Shown: piece by piece, positions 7,756-17,638 of the stretch
Layout of the letters: every line of letters starts with the position of its first letter
How positions within the stretch are numbered: position 1 is the stretch's first letter
Assembly (NCBI RefSeq): GCF_000758525.1
Contig: NZ_CP009241.1
Coordinates: 5,766,001 to 5,830,000, forward strand
Length of the DNA stretch: 64,000 bases
Origin: Paenibacillus sp. FSL H7-0357
Lineage (GTDB): Bacteria; Bacillota; Bacilli; Paenibacillales; Paenibacillaceae
Reading direction: 5' to 3'
Notes under the pieces: generated by a model
Told to the model about the DNA's origin: nothing
Seen by the model: the letters and a program-made list of their open reading frames with translations, nothing else
Databases searched by the model: none
Program-made: the position numbers and the translations under genes

Positions 7756-9387
7756 CTACATATAAATAATACGGTGCGTTCCGCTGAAGTCAGCGGGTAT
7801 GGTCATCAGTTCGTCCAGCCAAGCCGGGCCGTAGCGGTTCAAGTAATACATCATATTGTATACTCTTTCCTGCGGCTTTCCCAGCGGCATGAGTGACAGC
7901 TCAATCCGTTCCCATTGGCGGAGCGCAGCTTCATTTTGTTTCTCCATGGCATCCTGGGCTTTTCCCTGTAAAAATGCAATCTGATCCAGGATCTTCTCTT
8001 TATTGTTACTGCCTAATTTAAGCAGACCGGCCTGAATCGTTCCGAGCTGTTCGATCAGCGGCTCATACATGGCGGAGAAGGCTTCCTTCGTTTCCTCGAA
8101 CCGGCGGCCAAGCTCCAGTTCATCCTGGGCGGTGATCCATTCTTTCCGTTTCTGTTCAAGCCCTTGTCTTACATCCTCGAAGGTGAGGCTGTATTTATTC
8201 ATATGCTTATGCAGTGTTCCTTCTATGACTGTAAAAGACATGCGCGGAAGGATCAGCGGCATCTGTCCGCCGACAACTTCGAAGGCATCGCGTGGAATGG
8301 CCCAATAGGCCAGTTCCCCTTGTCCCAGTACTGTGGCCAGAACCGGCAGGACATAATCCTGCATAAGCGGGCGTGTCAGCACATTGTTGCTGAAGCGTTC
8401 AGGATGATCTTCAAGCACTGCCAGCAATTCCTCCGGTGAGAAGGAGACGACACCCTTGCGATCAGTATATCGCCCATCCGCCTTATGCAGCAGCAGCCGC
8501 GCACCTTCATGTATATAGAAAAGATTCGCATTGCCGGAGGTCACATCTGCCTGCAGCTCATATCCTCCGTCAACTATACGCATTGCCGATTGTTTGTAGG
8601 CTGCTTCCAGCTCATCATTGCGTTCAATCAGTTTGGCAAAAAACGGCTTCTCCAGCTTGCGCAGTTCCGGATCGGCAGAATCCAGCAGAATCAGGCCGAA
8701 TTTGCCGAATAACGAACCGATCAGCTTGGCAAAAGCATCGCTCATGCTGCCCGCCATTCGTGACGATTCACGGATAAACTCCATGATTTGCGGTTTGAAT
8801 TCACTTTCTTGAAGCAAGCCATCCAGCTCGGCAATGACCTGCTCCCATCCCGATTCTTCCACCTTAATATTACTGACAGAAGAACGGGGGCCTTCAGCTT
8901 TGTCCAGCTTGATTCTGGTGATCTCCCCGGTGCGGTTTAAGACAAATGTATGATTAACCTCGTCCCAGTCATGATCTTCACCGGCAATCCAGAAGAGCGG
9001 CACAACCGGCCGTCCAAGCTGGGCTGCAGCTTCTTTTGCCGCCTGAATGGTGGTGATTGCCTTATATACGACAAACAGCGGGCCTGTAAACAGGCCGCTT
9101 TGCTGCCCACCGGTCACCACCAGCGTCCCTGGCTGTTCCAGCAGCGCCAGAGCATTCCTTACCGCAGAATGGGGATTATGCTGTTCGTTATAAAGCCGTA
9201 AGGCTGAAGCAATCTTAGTACGGTCAGCACGCTGATGTTCATTTGCATCCAGCCACGCTGCCCGTTTCTCCCGGCTGTCTTCATTTCTGAAATCCCCGCC
9301 GTACAAATGCTCTACCGTTTCATAACGGTCTATATAGTCGCGTGCGAGCGCAGATCCGCCCGGGATCGGTTCCGGTACTACTTCCAT
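7756..9387 (-). CDS. bshC: Bacillithiol biosynthesis cysteine-adding enzyme
   Basis: 543 residues. BshC catalyses the last step of bacillithiol synthesis, adding cysteine to glucosaminyl-malate. Recognised from VVTGGQQSGLFTGPLF and VPLFWIAGEDHDWDE, the Rossmann-like core motifs, followed by the long helical region near residues 400-480. The ATG at 9387 is preferred over a TTG six bases upstream because AGGAGG lies 9 bases before it. Full length for the family. In B. subtilis the gene neighbours mraZ; here ahcY has come between. Confidence 0.94.
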   Translation of the reverse strand: MEVVPEPIPGGSALARDYIDRYETVEHLYGGDFRNEDSREKRAAWLDANEHQRADRTKIASALRLYNEQHNPHSAVRNALALLEQPGTLVVTGGQQSGLFTGPLFVVYKAITTIQAAKEAAAQLGRPVVPLFWIAGEDHDWDEVNHTFVLNRTGEITRIKLDKAEGPRSSVSNIKVEESGWEQVIAELDGLLQESEFKPQIMEFIRESSRMAGSMSDAFAKLIGSLFGKFGLILLDSADPELRKLEKPFFAKLIERNDELEAAYKQSAMRIVDGGYELQADVTSGNANLFYIHEGARLLLHKADGRYTDRKGVVSFSPEELLAVLEDHPERFSNNVLTRPLMQDYVLPVLATVLGQGELAYWAIPRDAFEVVGGQMPLILPRMSFTVIEGTLHKHMNKYSLTFEDVRQGLEQKRKEWITAQDELELGRRFEETKEAFSAMYEPLIEQLGTIQAGLLKLGSNNKEKILDQIAFLQGKAQDAMEKQNEAALRQWERIELSLMPLGKPQERVYNMMYYLNRYGPAWLDELMTIPADFSGTHRIIYM

Positions 9388-9451
9388 GTACAAATGCCTC
9401 CTGTTCAGCTATGCCTGCTATATGTAATCACAAGTTCGTAAACTCTTTATG

Positions 9452-9480
9452 ATTGTATCCAATGTAAGTGTTGGCGTCAA
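9452..9480 (-). promoter_or_regulatory. Promoter of bshC
   Basis: TTGACG (9475-9480), 17-bp spacer, TACAAT (9452-9457) on the minus strand, about 65 bp before the bshC start. Close to the SigA consensus. Confidence 0.7.
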
Positions 9481-9521
9481 AAAATAACTTAAGATTCTTA
9501 TTACAAACAAAATTCCCTATA

Positions 9522-9571
9522 CAAAAGGGGGCCGTGCCATAAGCCATTGTATGACTTGTGCCACAACCCCC
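9522..9571 (-). terminator. Terminator of the opp operon
   Basis: Long imperfect stem closed by GGGGG/CCCCC, followed by TTTTGT on the minus strand, 35 bp after the oppF stop. Confidence 0.75.
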
Positions 9572-9605
9572 TCTGTTTCAGTTATAAAAGAGAGCTTTGC
9601 TTGCC

Positions 9606-10526
9606 TTAAGCGAATGCTTTAGCAACAAAATGCCCCTTGGATACTTCTACAAGCTCAAAATCGGCGTCATTGCTCTTCTCGTTAGCCGAGTAAATCGGGC
9701 TGCCAAGCTCATCATGCAGATGAATACGTTTCTTATTGACTTCAATTTCCGGATCGGGAACTGGAATCGCCGATAACAGCGATTTCGTGTACGGGTGAAG
9801 CGGGTTCGCATAAAGCTCTTCGCTTTCTGCAAGCTCAACCATTTTACCCAGGTACATTACCGCCACACGGTCACTGATGTGCTTAACCATGGACAAATCA
9901 TGTGCGATAAAGAGATAAGTAAGTCCAAGACGCTCCTGCAGTTCTTTGAGCAGGTTAACAACCTGCGCCTGAATGGACACATCAAGTGCGGAAATCGGCT
10001 CATCGCAGACGATGAACTTAGGGTTTACCGCAAGCGACCGGGCAATCCCGATACGCTGGCGTTGGCCGCCGGAGAATTCATGCGGATAGCGTGTAGCATG
10101 GTCATGGTTAAGTCCAACCATATCCAGCAGCTCTTCAATCCGTTTCTTGCGTTCTGCACGGCTTCCGGCCATCCCATGGATGTCCAGTGCTTCCCCGATA
10201 ATATCAGACACCGTTAGACGCGGGTTAAGTGAAGCATACGGATCCTGAAAAATCATCTGCATGTCACGGCGCAGCGCCTTCATTTTGCCCGCGGATAATT
10301 TATAAATATCAGTGCCGTTGTACTTTACGCTTCCTGCAGTCGGTTCATACAAACGAAGAACCGTACGGCCGGCAGTAGTCTTTCCGCATCCGGATTCCCC
10401 AACCATACCCAGGGTTTCACCTTCGCGGATTGAGAAATTAATATTATCAACAGCCTTAAGAACTTTACCTTTGCCTACATTAAAATATTTCTTAAGACCT
10501 TCAACTTCAATCAGGTTCTTACTCAA
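9606..10526 (-). CDS. oppF: Oligopeptide ABC importer, ATP-binding protein OppF
   Basis: 306 residues. Walker A GESGCGKTTAG, signature FSGGQRQRIGIARSL, Walker B FIVCDEPISALD, H-loop IAHDLS, and the C-terminal peptide-transporter tail ending the oppF/dppF class. It pairs with OppD to energise oligopeptide uptake. The start is a TTG that overlaps the oppD stop as TTGA, with AAGGAGGT upstream, so translation is probably coupled. A longer in-frame start exists but would lie well inside oppD. Confidence 0.93.
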   Translation of the reverse strand: MSKNLIEVEGLKKYFNVGKGKVLKAVDNINFSIREGETLGMVGESGCGKTTAGRTVLRLYEPTAGSVKYNGTDIYKLSAGKMKALRRDMQMIFQDPYASLNPRLTVSDIIGEALDIHGMAGSRAERKKRIEELLDMVGLNHDHATRYPHEFSGGQRQRIGIARSLAVNPKFIVCDEPISALDVSIQAQVVNLLKELQERLGLTYLFIAHDLSMVKHISDRVAVMYLGKMVELAESEELYANPLHPYTKSLLSAIPVPDPEIEVNKKRIHLHDELGSPIYSANEKSNDADFELVEVSKGHFVAKAFA

Positions 10527-11518
10527 ACGAACTGCACCTCCTTGGCCATCGAATGCAGATTCCAGCAACGCGCCATATGCGTTTCGCTGAACTCTGTTGC
10601 ACCGGGATCGATTTGTTCGCAGACATGCATTGCTTCACTGCAACGCGCTGTGAACGGACAGCCGATCGGCGGCTTAATCAGATCCGGGGGAGTCCCGATG
10701 ATCGGAATCAAAGGCTCACCCTTCTTTTGGTCCAGACGCGGCATCGACCGCAGCAACCCCCTGGTATACGGATGCTGCGGATTCTTAAAGATTTCCCATC
10801 TGGTACCTGTTTCCACCACTTCACCAGCATACATAACGATGACCCGGTCACACATGCCTGCAACTACGCCGAGATCATGAGTGATCAGGATGATGGAGGT
10901 CCCCAGTTTTTGCTGCATCTCTTTCATAACATCCATGATTTGCGCTTGAATCGTAACGTCAAGCGCCGTTGTCGGCTCATCTGCAATCAGCAGAGCCGGG
11001 CGGCAGGCCAGTGCAATGGCGATCATTACACGTTGGCGCATCCCGCCGGAGAATTCGTGGGGATATTGGTTAAAGCGAGCCTCCGCATTTTTGATGCCAA
11101 CTAATTTCAGCATCTCAATACCTTGCTTTTTCGCTTCGGCCGCTGACATATTCTGATGTTTGATCAAAACTTCGGTTATCTGTTTGCCCACTTTGATAGT
11201 TGGGTTCAAAGAAGTCATCGGGTCTTGAAATATCATGCCAATATCTTTGCCGCGAATACTTTCCATTTGTTTCATGCTTTTGTTCAGCAGATTCTGTCCT
11301 TGAAAAATAATCTCGCCCTGTTTCACTTTGGAGGGCGGTGTAGGGATGAGCCGCATAATCGACTGCGCCGTAACGCTCTTACCACTGCCGGACTCACCGA
11401 CAATGGCTACCGTTTCACCTTTGCCTACTTCAAAATTCATACCGCGGACAGCCTGTACTTCTCCACCTTTTACAAAAAAGGAAACATGCAGATCTTTGAC
11501 TTGCAGAATGGGTTCCAT
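10523..11518 (-). CDS. oppD: Oligopeptide ABC importer, ATP-binding protein OppD
   Basis: 331 residues. Walker [12 protein letters not shown], signature [15 protein letters not shown], Walker [13 protein letters not shown], and the OppD-type C-terminal region with the cysteine cluster found around GCPFTARC...CEQ, which in DppD/OppD relatives can hold an iron-sulfur cluster. GGAGG precedes the ATG at 11518; a TTG one codon upstream is also in frame. Partner of OppF; the two form the ATPase dimer of the importer. Confidence 0.93.
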   Translation of the reverse strand: MEPILQVKDLHVSFFVKGGEVQAVRGMNFEVGKGETVAIVGESGSGKSVTAQSIMRLIPTPPSKVKQGEIIFQGQNLLNKSMKQMESIRGKDIGMIFQDPMTSLNPTIKVGKQITEVLIKHQNMSAAEAKKQGIEMLKLVGIKNAEARFNQYPHEFSGGMRQRVMIAIALACRPALLIADEPTTALDVTIQAQIMDVMKEMQQKLGTSIILITHDLGVVAGMCDRVIVMYAGEVVETGTRWEIFKNPQHPYTRGLLRSMPRLDQKKGEPLIPIIGTPPDLIKPPIGCPFTARCSEAMHVCEQIDPGATEFSETHMARCWNLHSMAKEVQFV

Positions 11519-11531
11519 CAATGTTCACCTC

Positions 11532-12479
11532 CTATTTCTTCAGCTTAGGATCCAGTGCATCACGGAGTCCGTCACCAAAAATATTAAAGGACAGCATGGT
11601 CAAGCTGATAACAAGCGCAGGGAAGATCATCCGCCAAGGATAGTACATCCAGCCTGTAAGGGAGTCATTGATCATGGAACCGAGTGAAGCTACCGGTGCC
11701 TGTACGCCAAGTCCGAGGAAGCTGAGGAACGCTTCGGAGAAGATTGCGCTTGGTACGGACAACGTTACGGTAACAATAATAGGCCCCATTGCATTTGGAA
11801 GCAAATGCTTGAACAGCAGGCGTTTCCAGTCAGCACCCATAGAGCGGGAGGCCAAGATGAATTCACGGTTTTTGAGCTGCATAATCTCGCCGCGCACAAT
11901 CCAGGACATATTGATCCAGCCTGTGATGGTCAAGGCAAGTATAATCGTCCACAGACTCGGTTCAAATACTACAAGCAGCATGATTACTACGAGCAGATAA
12001 GGAATCGAATATAAAATTTCGGAGAACTTGTTCATTACTGTATCGATGCGTCCACCGAAGAATCCCATGATCCCACCGTAAATAACACCAAAGATTAAGT
12101 CGATCATCGCAGCGGCAAGGCCGACAATCAGCGAGATCCGGGCACCCATCCAGGTGCGGACAAATACATCGCGTCCAAAATCATCCGTTCCAAACAAGTG
12201 ATCCAAGGATGGTTTCTTGTTCGTACTCATCAAATCATTCGAATCATAAGTATAAGGAACCAAATGCGGAGCAACAATGGCCATAATGACAATCAAGATC
12301 ATAATAACCAGCGCAACCATAGCTAATTTGTTCTGGCGCAGACGCTGCCATGCATCCTGCCAAGCGGAAAGGCTTTCGCGCTGAATCACTTCCGCTTCCT
12401 TCTCATCAATGCCGATTTTACGGAAATCTTCTGGCTTCAGGTCCACATGTGGAGCAACAGTATTATTATTTGCAGCCAA
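11532..12479 (-). CDS. oppC: Oligopeptide ABC importer, permease OppC
   Basis: 315 residues starting at a TTG with GGAGG upstream. A cytoplasmic N-terminal stretch of about 55 residues (OppC N-domain) is followed by six membrane helices. The DLFGTDDFGRD-like motif (here HLFGTDDFGRDVF) marks OppC/DppC proteins, and the EAA loop (RSMGADWKRLLFKHLLPNA) contacts the ATPase. The gene begins 2 bp after oppB. Confidence 0.93.
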   Translation of the reverse strand: MAANNNTVAPHVDLKPEDFRKIGIDEKEAEVIQRESLSAWQDAWQRLRQNKLAMVALVIMILIVIMAIVAPHLVPYTYDSNDLMSTNKKPSLDHLFGTDDFGRDVFVRTWMGARISLIVGLAAAMIDLIFGVIYGGIMGFFGGRIDTVMNKFSEILYSIPYLLVVIMLLVVFEPSLWTIILALTITGWINMSWIVRGEIMQLKNREFILASRSMGADWKRLLFKHLLPNAMGPIIVTVTLSVPSAIFSEAFLSFLGLGVQAPVASLGSMINDSLTGWMYYPWRMIFPALVISLTMLSFNIFGDGLRDALDPKLKK

Positions 12480-12481
12480 CG

Positions 12482-13414
12482 TTAATCCTCCTTTCCTCCA
12501 GCAAGTTTAATACGTGGGTCAACAGCAACATAAGCGACATCCGTAAGGAAACGTGCGACCATCAAAATTACACCATAGAATATGGTGATACCCATAATAA
12601 TCGGATAGTCACGTGTGTTAATCGCTTGAACGAACTGTTTACCGATACCGCCGATACCGAAGATTTGTTCAATGACAACAGAACCGGTAATAATGTTCGC
12701 GGTCATCGGTCCCACATAAGTAATTACCGGCATAATACCGTTGCGCAACACGTGGCGGGATAAAATCGACATCCAGCTGAGGCCCTTCGCCTTTGCTGTC
12801 TTGATGTAATCGGCATGAAGCACTTCAAGCATGCTGGAACGGGTAAGACGTGCAATGACTGCAATCGGCGACGCCGTCAGTGCCATAACCGGGAGGAAAT
12901 AATTCATCGGTCCTTTAAAGCCCATGACAGGGAAAATTTTCCAGTGATAGGCCAGCAAATATTGCAGCAATGAAGCCACAACAAAGCTCGGTACAGCAAT
13001 ACCGAGAACAGCCAATATCATTGCGACATTATCGATCAATTTCCGGTGATGCAGAGCTGCAAGCATCCCTAGCCCTACACCTATAATAATCGCTACAATA
13101 ATAGCCACAACCCCAAGCTTCAGCGATGAAGAGAAGGTTTGTGAAATAATATCTGTTACTTCCTGGTTAAGCATTTTCATTGAGATGCCCAGGTCACCTT
13201 TAATAATATTCTTCAAATAAATTACGTACTGCTCAAAGACGGGCTTGTCCAAATTATACTGCGCGTATAGACGCTGCAAAATTTGTTCAGGAATTTTCTT
13301 TTCTGCTGTGAATGGATCTCCGGGAATCGCCTTCATTAGAAAAAAGGTCGCAGATATCAATACAAACAGGGAAATAATCATGTGGAGAAATCTGTTGAAA
13401 ATATAACGAACCAT
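12482..13414 (-). CDS. oppB: Oligopeptide ABC importer, permease OppB
   Basis: 310 residues, six membrane helices, OppB/DppB N-terminal helix, and an EAA loop near KTAKAKGLSWMSILSRHVLRN. The start MVRYIF at 13414 has AAGGAGG about 11 bases upstream; earlier in-frame starts lie on or before that site. It is separated from oppA by a 216-bp gap with a strong hairpin, so oppB and later genes are probably made at lower level than oppA. Confidence 0.92.
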   Translation of the reverse strand: MVRYIFNRFLHMIISLFVLISATFFLMKAIPGDPFTAEKKIPEQILQRLYAQYNLDKPVFEQYVIYLKNIIKGDLGISMKMLNQEVTDIISQTFSSSLKLGVVAIIVAIIIGVGLGMLAALHHRKLIDNVAMILAVLGIAVPSFVVASLLQYLLAYHWKIFPVMGFKGPMNYFLPVMALTASPIAVIARLTRSSMLEVLHADYIKTAKAKGLSWMSILSRHVLRNGIMPVITYVGPMTANIITGSVVIEQIFGIGGIGKQFVQAINTRDYPIIMGITIFYGVILMVARFLTDVAYVAVDPRIKLAGGKED

Positions 13415-13532
13415 GCCCGCCATCACCTCCTTCGACAATATTTTTACTTACCTATTCTAAGGAAAAAATACTCATTTGTCCATTTAATCAAATTGTTATT
13501 TTTTCCAAATAATCTCATTTAATATCCCATAC

Positions 13533-13572
13533 AAAAAAAAGGGATATATATGGAGTTCCACATATATATCCC
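13533..13572 (-). terminator. Intra-operon terminator between oppA and oppB
   Basis: On the minus strand a perfect 12-bp stem GGGATATATATG/CATATATATCCC with an 8-base loop is followed by eight T. No separate promoter for oppB is obvious, so this probably acts by partial termination that keeps oppA transcripts abundant. Confidence 0.85.
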
Positions 13573-13630
13573 GAAGTAATATAAAAACCTTCAGATATTA
13601 TATTACTGTATTTTGTTGCAAGCTTTACTC

Positions 13631-15352
13631 TTAGTGTTCGAGCAAGTAAGCGCGGCTCAGGTCGATTGCACCGCTGAAGTCAAGAGTTACACCTTTAAGG
13701 TACTCTTTAGTCAACGAGTTGTTTGTGTAGTAATAGATTGGAATCAAAATCATATCATCCATAATCATTTTTTCTGCAGCAGTAAACTTCTCTTGACGAA
13801 CAGCATTGTCTGAAGATTTTTTAGCTTCGTCGATCAGTTTGTCATACGCTGGGTTGGAGTAACCAGTATCATTGTTACCGCCGCCAGTTACCCACATATC
13901 AAGGTAAGTCATTGGATCATTGAAGTCCGCGGACCAGCCGGCACGTGCTACTTGATAGTTCTTGTTCTGTTTGTCTTCGATGAAGACGCCCCACTCTTTG
14001 TTCTCGAGCTTAACTTCAACGCCGAGGTTCTTTTTCCACATATCAGCAATGGCTACAGCGATCTTTTGGTGGCCTTCACTTGTGTTATAAGTCAGAGAGA
14101 AGCTCAGTTTATCCAAGCCTTCTTCTTTCAGACCTTCGGCAAGCAATTTTTTAGCGCCTTCCACATCTTCACTGAAGTATTGGGAATCAGCTACTTGAGC
14201 ACGGTATTCTTTTTCATTGCTTTGGATGCCCGGAGGAACAAAACCGAATGCCGGCAGTTGTCCGCCCAAAGTGATATTATCGATGATTGGCTGACGTTGG
14301 ATAGCCATAGCCAAGGCTTTACGGATTTTAGCATTTGTAAAAGGTTTTTCAGTTACATTGAACTGGTAGTAGTAAACGCTGGAAATACCTTTTCTTGAAA
14401 ATTCTTTAGGGAATTCTTTCTCAACGATTGGCAGTTGCTCGGTTGGAATTTCACCAATCGGACCGCCTGCACGGTCAAGTTCGCCGTTTTTGTAACTCAG
14501 CAGTTCAGTTGCACCACTGTTTACGATGGAGAAGTTGATGCCTGCTGCTTTAATTTGATCTGCAGCATAGTACGATGGGTTCTTAACTACGGCCAGAGAT
14601 TGGCCAGTTGTCCACTCAGACAAAGTGAAAGGTCCGTTAGTAATTTGGGTTTCAACCTTAGTTGCCCATTTTGGATCATTTGCAACGGAACTATGCACTG
14701 GGTAGTACGTATAGAAAGACAGCAGACCCAAGAAATATGGTGTAGGGTTGGTCAGTGTCACTTCAAGTGTTTTATCGTCAACTACTTTAACGCCAACTTG
14801 GCTGAAATCAGTGATTTTGCCTTCGTTGAAGTCTTTAGCACCTTTGATGTAGAACAATTGGTAAGCGTAAGGAGCGGCTTGTTCCGCATTCGGATCAAGG
14901 ACACGTTGCCAAGCAAAGGCGAAGTCTTTAGCTGTTACAGCGTCGCCGTTGCTCCATTTTGCATCACGAAGTTTGAAAGTATACACCAGGCCGTCAGGGG
15001 AGATTTCCCAGGACTCAGCAATACCTTCTTCAGCTTGCCCAGTTTCTGCATTTTGACGAGTAAGTCCTTCATACAACAATTTCAGGATAGCATTGGATGT
15101 GCTGTCTTGAGCTTGTTGCGGGTCAAATGTAGGAGGCTCGGAGCTCAGGTTGATCTTAAGCGTTTGGTCAGCAGCTAACTTCTCATCGCCAGTTGCGTTT
15201 CCTGTGTTCTTGTTACCTGCGTTGTCAGCCGGCGCATTGGTCGGGCTGGCATTTTTGCCATTGTTTGCATTGTTTCCGCCGCAGCCAGCAAGCACTGTGC
15301 CGATGACTAAAACTAATGCAATCATGAGCAATAGACTTTTACTCTTCTTCAT
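13631..15352 (-). CDS. oppA: Oligopeptide-binding lipoprotein OppA
   Basis: 573 residues. Lipoprotein signal peptide with lipobox LAGC (Cys at about residue 24), a low-complexity Asn/Gly/Ala linker to about residue 55, then an SBP_bac_5 domain (for example LYEGLTRQNAETG, TFKLRDAKWSNGD, AFAWQRVLDP). It captures oligopeptides outside the membrane and delivers them to OppBC. In relatives this system also imports signalling peptides that control sporulation and competence; whether it does here cannot be seen. First gene of the opp operon. Confidence 0.94.
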   Translation of the reverse strand: MKKSKSLLLMIALVLVIGTVLAGCGGNNANNGKNASPTNAPADNAGNKNTGNATGDEKLAADQTLKINLSSEPPTFDPQQAQDSTSNAILKLLYEGLTRQNAETGQAEEGIAESWEISPDGLVYTFKLRDAKWSNGDAVTAKDFAFAWQRVLDPNAEQAAPYAYQLFYIKGAKDFNEGKITDFSQVGVKVVDDKTLEVTLTNPTPYFLGLLSFYTYYPVHSSVANDPKWATKVETQITNGPFTLSEWTTGQSLAVVKNPSYYAADQIKAAGINFSIVNSGATELLSYKNGELDRAGGPIGEIPTEQLPIVEKEFPKEFSRKGISSVYYYQFNVTEKPFTNAKIRKALAMAIQRQPIIDNITLGGQLPAFGFVPPGIQSNEKEYRAQVADSQYFSEDVEGAKKLLAEGLKEEGLDKLSFSLTYNTSEGHQKIAVAIADMWKKNLGVEVKLENKEWGVFIEDKQNKNYQVARAGWSADFNDPMTYLDMWVTGGGNNDTGYSNPAYDKLIDEAKKSSDNAVRQEKFTAAEKMIMDDMILIPIYYYTNNSLTKEYLKGVTLDFSGAIDLSRAYLLEH

Positions 15353-15393
15353 CTAGCAGTTCCCCCTAAATAGAATGTGGTATATGGTTTATG

Positions 15394-15422
15394 ATTATAC
15401 AACCAGTGGTCAAAAAAATCTA
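15394..15422 (-). promoter_or_regulatory. Possible oppA promoter
   Basis: A perfect TATAAT (15394-15399) on the minus strand about 40 bp before oppA. The hexamer 17 bp upstream is TAGATT, a weak -35. Confidence 0.45.
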
Positions 15423-15502
15423 GAGCAATATTTTCTGAAAACCGTTTTTTTTTTAAACTTAAAAGATTTGTGACATTGACGCTTCACCGAAGCAGTGGAA
15501 CG

Positions 15503-15889
15503 TTACATCGCTTGTGATATGTATCGAATGAGGCCTACGAATAAAAACAGAATGTAACTAACGGTCATAAAAAAGAAAGTAAGCCGCCATACTGCCCGAA
15601 GTAACCGTTTTCCATCCACCTTTCCTTTCAAGCGATTTTGAGCCCCTCCAATCAATCCGGTGGATATTAATACAATAAGTAGTATAAGATAGAAGCCCCA
15701 ACCCGAATCAAATATGATATTAAATAAGGCCGATACGGAAAGCAATAAAAATAATGTAGTCACGTCCATTGCCAGCAAAAAAGTGCTTTTCTTTTCTTTT
15801 TTGAGGCCTATTCCCGCAAAATAGACGATTAAAAAAGGAACAATCGGAATAACGCTTATAGTAATGAACGAATTCCGCAGAAATTCCAA
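15503..15889 (-). CDS. DUF3397 family membrane protein
   Basis: 128 residues with four predicted membrane helices (about 8-27, 40-58, 66-84, 104-124) and a basic loop around NRLKGKVDGKR. The size and helix layout match DUF3397, a family of unknown function found next to panE and bshC/mraZ in Bacillales. Starts at TTG; its ribosome site (AGGTGAGG) overlaps the end of panE, so the two are probably cotranscribed. Confidence 0.7.
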   Translation of the reverse strand: MEFLRNSFITISVIPIVPFLIVYFAGIGLKKEKKSTFLLAMDVTTLFLLLSVSALFNIIFDSGWGFYLILLIVLISTGLIGGAQNRLKGKVDGKRLLRAVWRLTFFFMTVSYILFLFVGLIRYISQAM

Positions 15890-15895
15890 ACAGCC

Positions 15896-16855
15896 TCACC
15901 TCTCTCTCACAAGCATGCCTTCTACCATCCGGCAAATCCAGCGGTGTTGTGGAGCATCGATGCCGCTCCGCTCCGCCATATCCACAATGCTCCCATTAAT
16001 CCAGCGTATTTCCGTTGCTCTTGAGGATAACACATCGGCAAGCATCGATGAAATATTGCCGGCTGTTACCCGGCAAACCTCCATTATGCCTTCCCAGGCG
16101 TTACTTTCAAGAGCAATACCGCAGGCTTCATAAACGGCAATCGCTTCCTCATACAGCTCCTTCATCAAATGTATGCGCTGCTCGGCAGCGAGCAATTCAC
16201 CGTTCGGTACGCGCCAGATCGCTGTAAGAGGATTGATCACAGCATTGATTAAAAGCTTCCGGTAAATCATGGTATCCACTTCTTTCGACATAGAGGCGGA
16301 GAATCCTGCTGCTGTGAGCGTTTCAATGAAACTAATTAGCGAGGATGGACCATGAGTAGTATTGCTGTCGCCAACCTTCCCTATACATATTTCTCCTCTC
16401 CCTGCATGAACAACCTCGGTTAATGTTTTTCTTTTGGCTGCCTCAGTGGTTACCGCTGCCCAAACTGCTGCTTGTGGCAGCAGCTCCTGCAGCAGCTCCA
16501 AATGGCCATAGCCATTCTGAAAACACACCGCCTGAATCTTGCTCTGCTTAAGTGGAAGCAGTATCTGCGGGAATTCATTATGGAGTGCATTCTGTTTGAC
16601 CATGATTGCCATCCAATCCCCCGGATCGTGCAGATAAACTTCGGCAAATGTGTTCACAGATGCTGACTTAAACTTGTCGGGCGGAAGAAAAACCGGGGGT
16701 TGGCCATCCTCATAGCTTATTGTAATACCGTTCTCCTCCAGCGCCCTGCTCTGTTCATCACTTCGGCACCAGAGTCTGACCTCGGCTCCGGCGCCGATAA
16801 GTTTTCCTGCCAGCAGCAAACCAAGTGATCCCGCGCCAATGATATCAATTTTCAC
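15896..16855 (-). CDS. panE: 2-dehydropantoate 2-reductase
   Basis: 319 residues. It reduces ketopantoate to pantoate with NADPH on the route to coenzyme A. The N-terminal nucleotide-binding motif is IDIIGAGSLGLLLAGKL; the C-terminal ApbA domain contains YRKLLINAVINPLTAI with the catalytic Lys. The GTG at 16855 is chosen because the Rossmann fold begins at once and GGAGG lies 6 bases upstream. Longer in-frame starts would run into the upstream terminator. Confidence 0.92.
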   Translation of the reverse strand: MKIDIIGAGSLGLLLAGKLIGAGAEVRLWCRSDEQSRALEENGITISYEDGQPPVFLPPDKFKSASVNTFAEVYLHDPGDWMAIMVKQNALHNEFPQILLPLKQSKIQAVCFQNGYGHLELLQELLPQAAVWAAVTTEAAKRKTLTEVVHAGRGEICIGKVGDSNTTHGPSSLISFIETLTAAGFSASMSKEVDTMIYRKLLINAVINPLTAIWRVPNGELLAAEQRIHLMKELYEEAIAVYEACGIALESNAWEGIMEVCRVTAGNISSMLADVLSSRATEIRWINGSIVDMAERSGIDAPQHRWICRMVEGMLVRER

Positions 16856-16916
16856 GCCGCGCCTCCGCACCCTTCCAATAATTTCCCTCATTATATCCGC
16901 AGGCTCCCGCAAATGC

Positions 16917-16967
16917 AAAAAACAAAAAAACCGCAAACACTGTGCCCGAAGGCAGCTTTGTTTGCGG
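16917..16967 (-). terminator. Terminator after the rsfA-like gene
   Basis: Minus-strand stem CCGCAAACA...TGTTTGCGG followed by TTTTTTTGTTTTTT, 20 bp after the rsfA-like stop. Confidence 0.88.
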
Positions 16968-16987
16968 GTCATACCGTTGCTTAACCT

Positions 16988-17638
16988 TTATTCCATACGT
17001 TCGAGATTGCCGTTGGCATCCATTTTGAACCGAGTCTTCATTTCCTCTTCTTCTTCATTAAGGAAGGCAAGTCTGCGGGCACGGTCCATAATCTGAATCA
17101 GTGCCTTGTAATCATCGTTTACCACACGGTAATCACTTTGGGCGAGGTTAACTTCCTTCGATAACCGCTCATTTTCCACCCTGAGCTCGGATAATTCATC
17201 TTCCTTCTCCCGCAGATCTCTTTCCAGCATCTTCAGCTGGCGTCCCGCCTCCTGAAAGGTTCCTTTCCACTGTCTGAGGAAACGGATAACCGCATCAATG
17301 GATAACGAATTTTCGTTCAAACCTTCGCTTCGTCCATATTCTTCTTCAATGTCCCCGAGAATCAGTCCTGCTACCTGTGCTCCCCTGTTCATCGGCTGTT
17401 TTTTCAAATAGCTCCGCTTCTGGCGCTGGCCTTTAGCGATGCCAATTGCATCCTCATAGCTTTTGCGGACACAACTGTTCCAGCGAAATCCGCATGCCGC
17501 CGAGGTCCTGCCGATTTTTTCTCCCACCTCTTCAAAAGCAGCGAGTTGCGTACTGCCTTCCCGGATATGACGCAGCGTTATTTCTGCCAAAATCAAATCA
17601 TCTTCAGCACTCCAAGCATCTTGTCTAACGGCTGTCAT
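16988..17638 (-). CDS. RsfA-family prespore-type transcriptional regulator
   Basis: 216 residues. N-terminal Myb/SANT-like helix-turn-helix beginning AVRQDAWSAEDDLILAE and including FEEVGEKIGRTSAACGFRWNS, then a linker and a coiled coil of about 60 residues (residues 130-190) rich in E, K and L. This is the architecture of RsfA, which in B. subtilis tunes SigF-dependent prespore genes and lies near panE. GGAGG is 10 bases before the chosen ATG. Function in the prespore is inferred from the family. Confidence 0.8.
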   Translation of the reverse strand: MTAVRQDAWSAEDDLILAEITLRHIREGSTQLAAFEEVGEKIGRTSAACGFRWNSCVRKSYEDAIGIAKGQRQKRSYLKKQPMNRGAQVAGLILGDIEEEYGRSEGLNENSLSIDAVIRFLRQWKGTFQEAGRQLKMLERDLREKEDELSELRVENERLSKEVNLAQSDYRVVNDDYKALIQIMDRARRLAFLNEEEEEMKTRFKMDANGNLERME

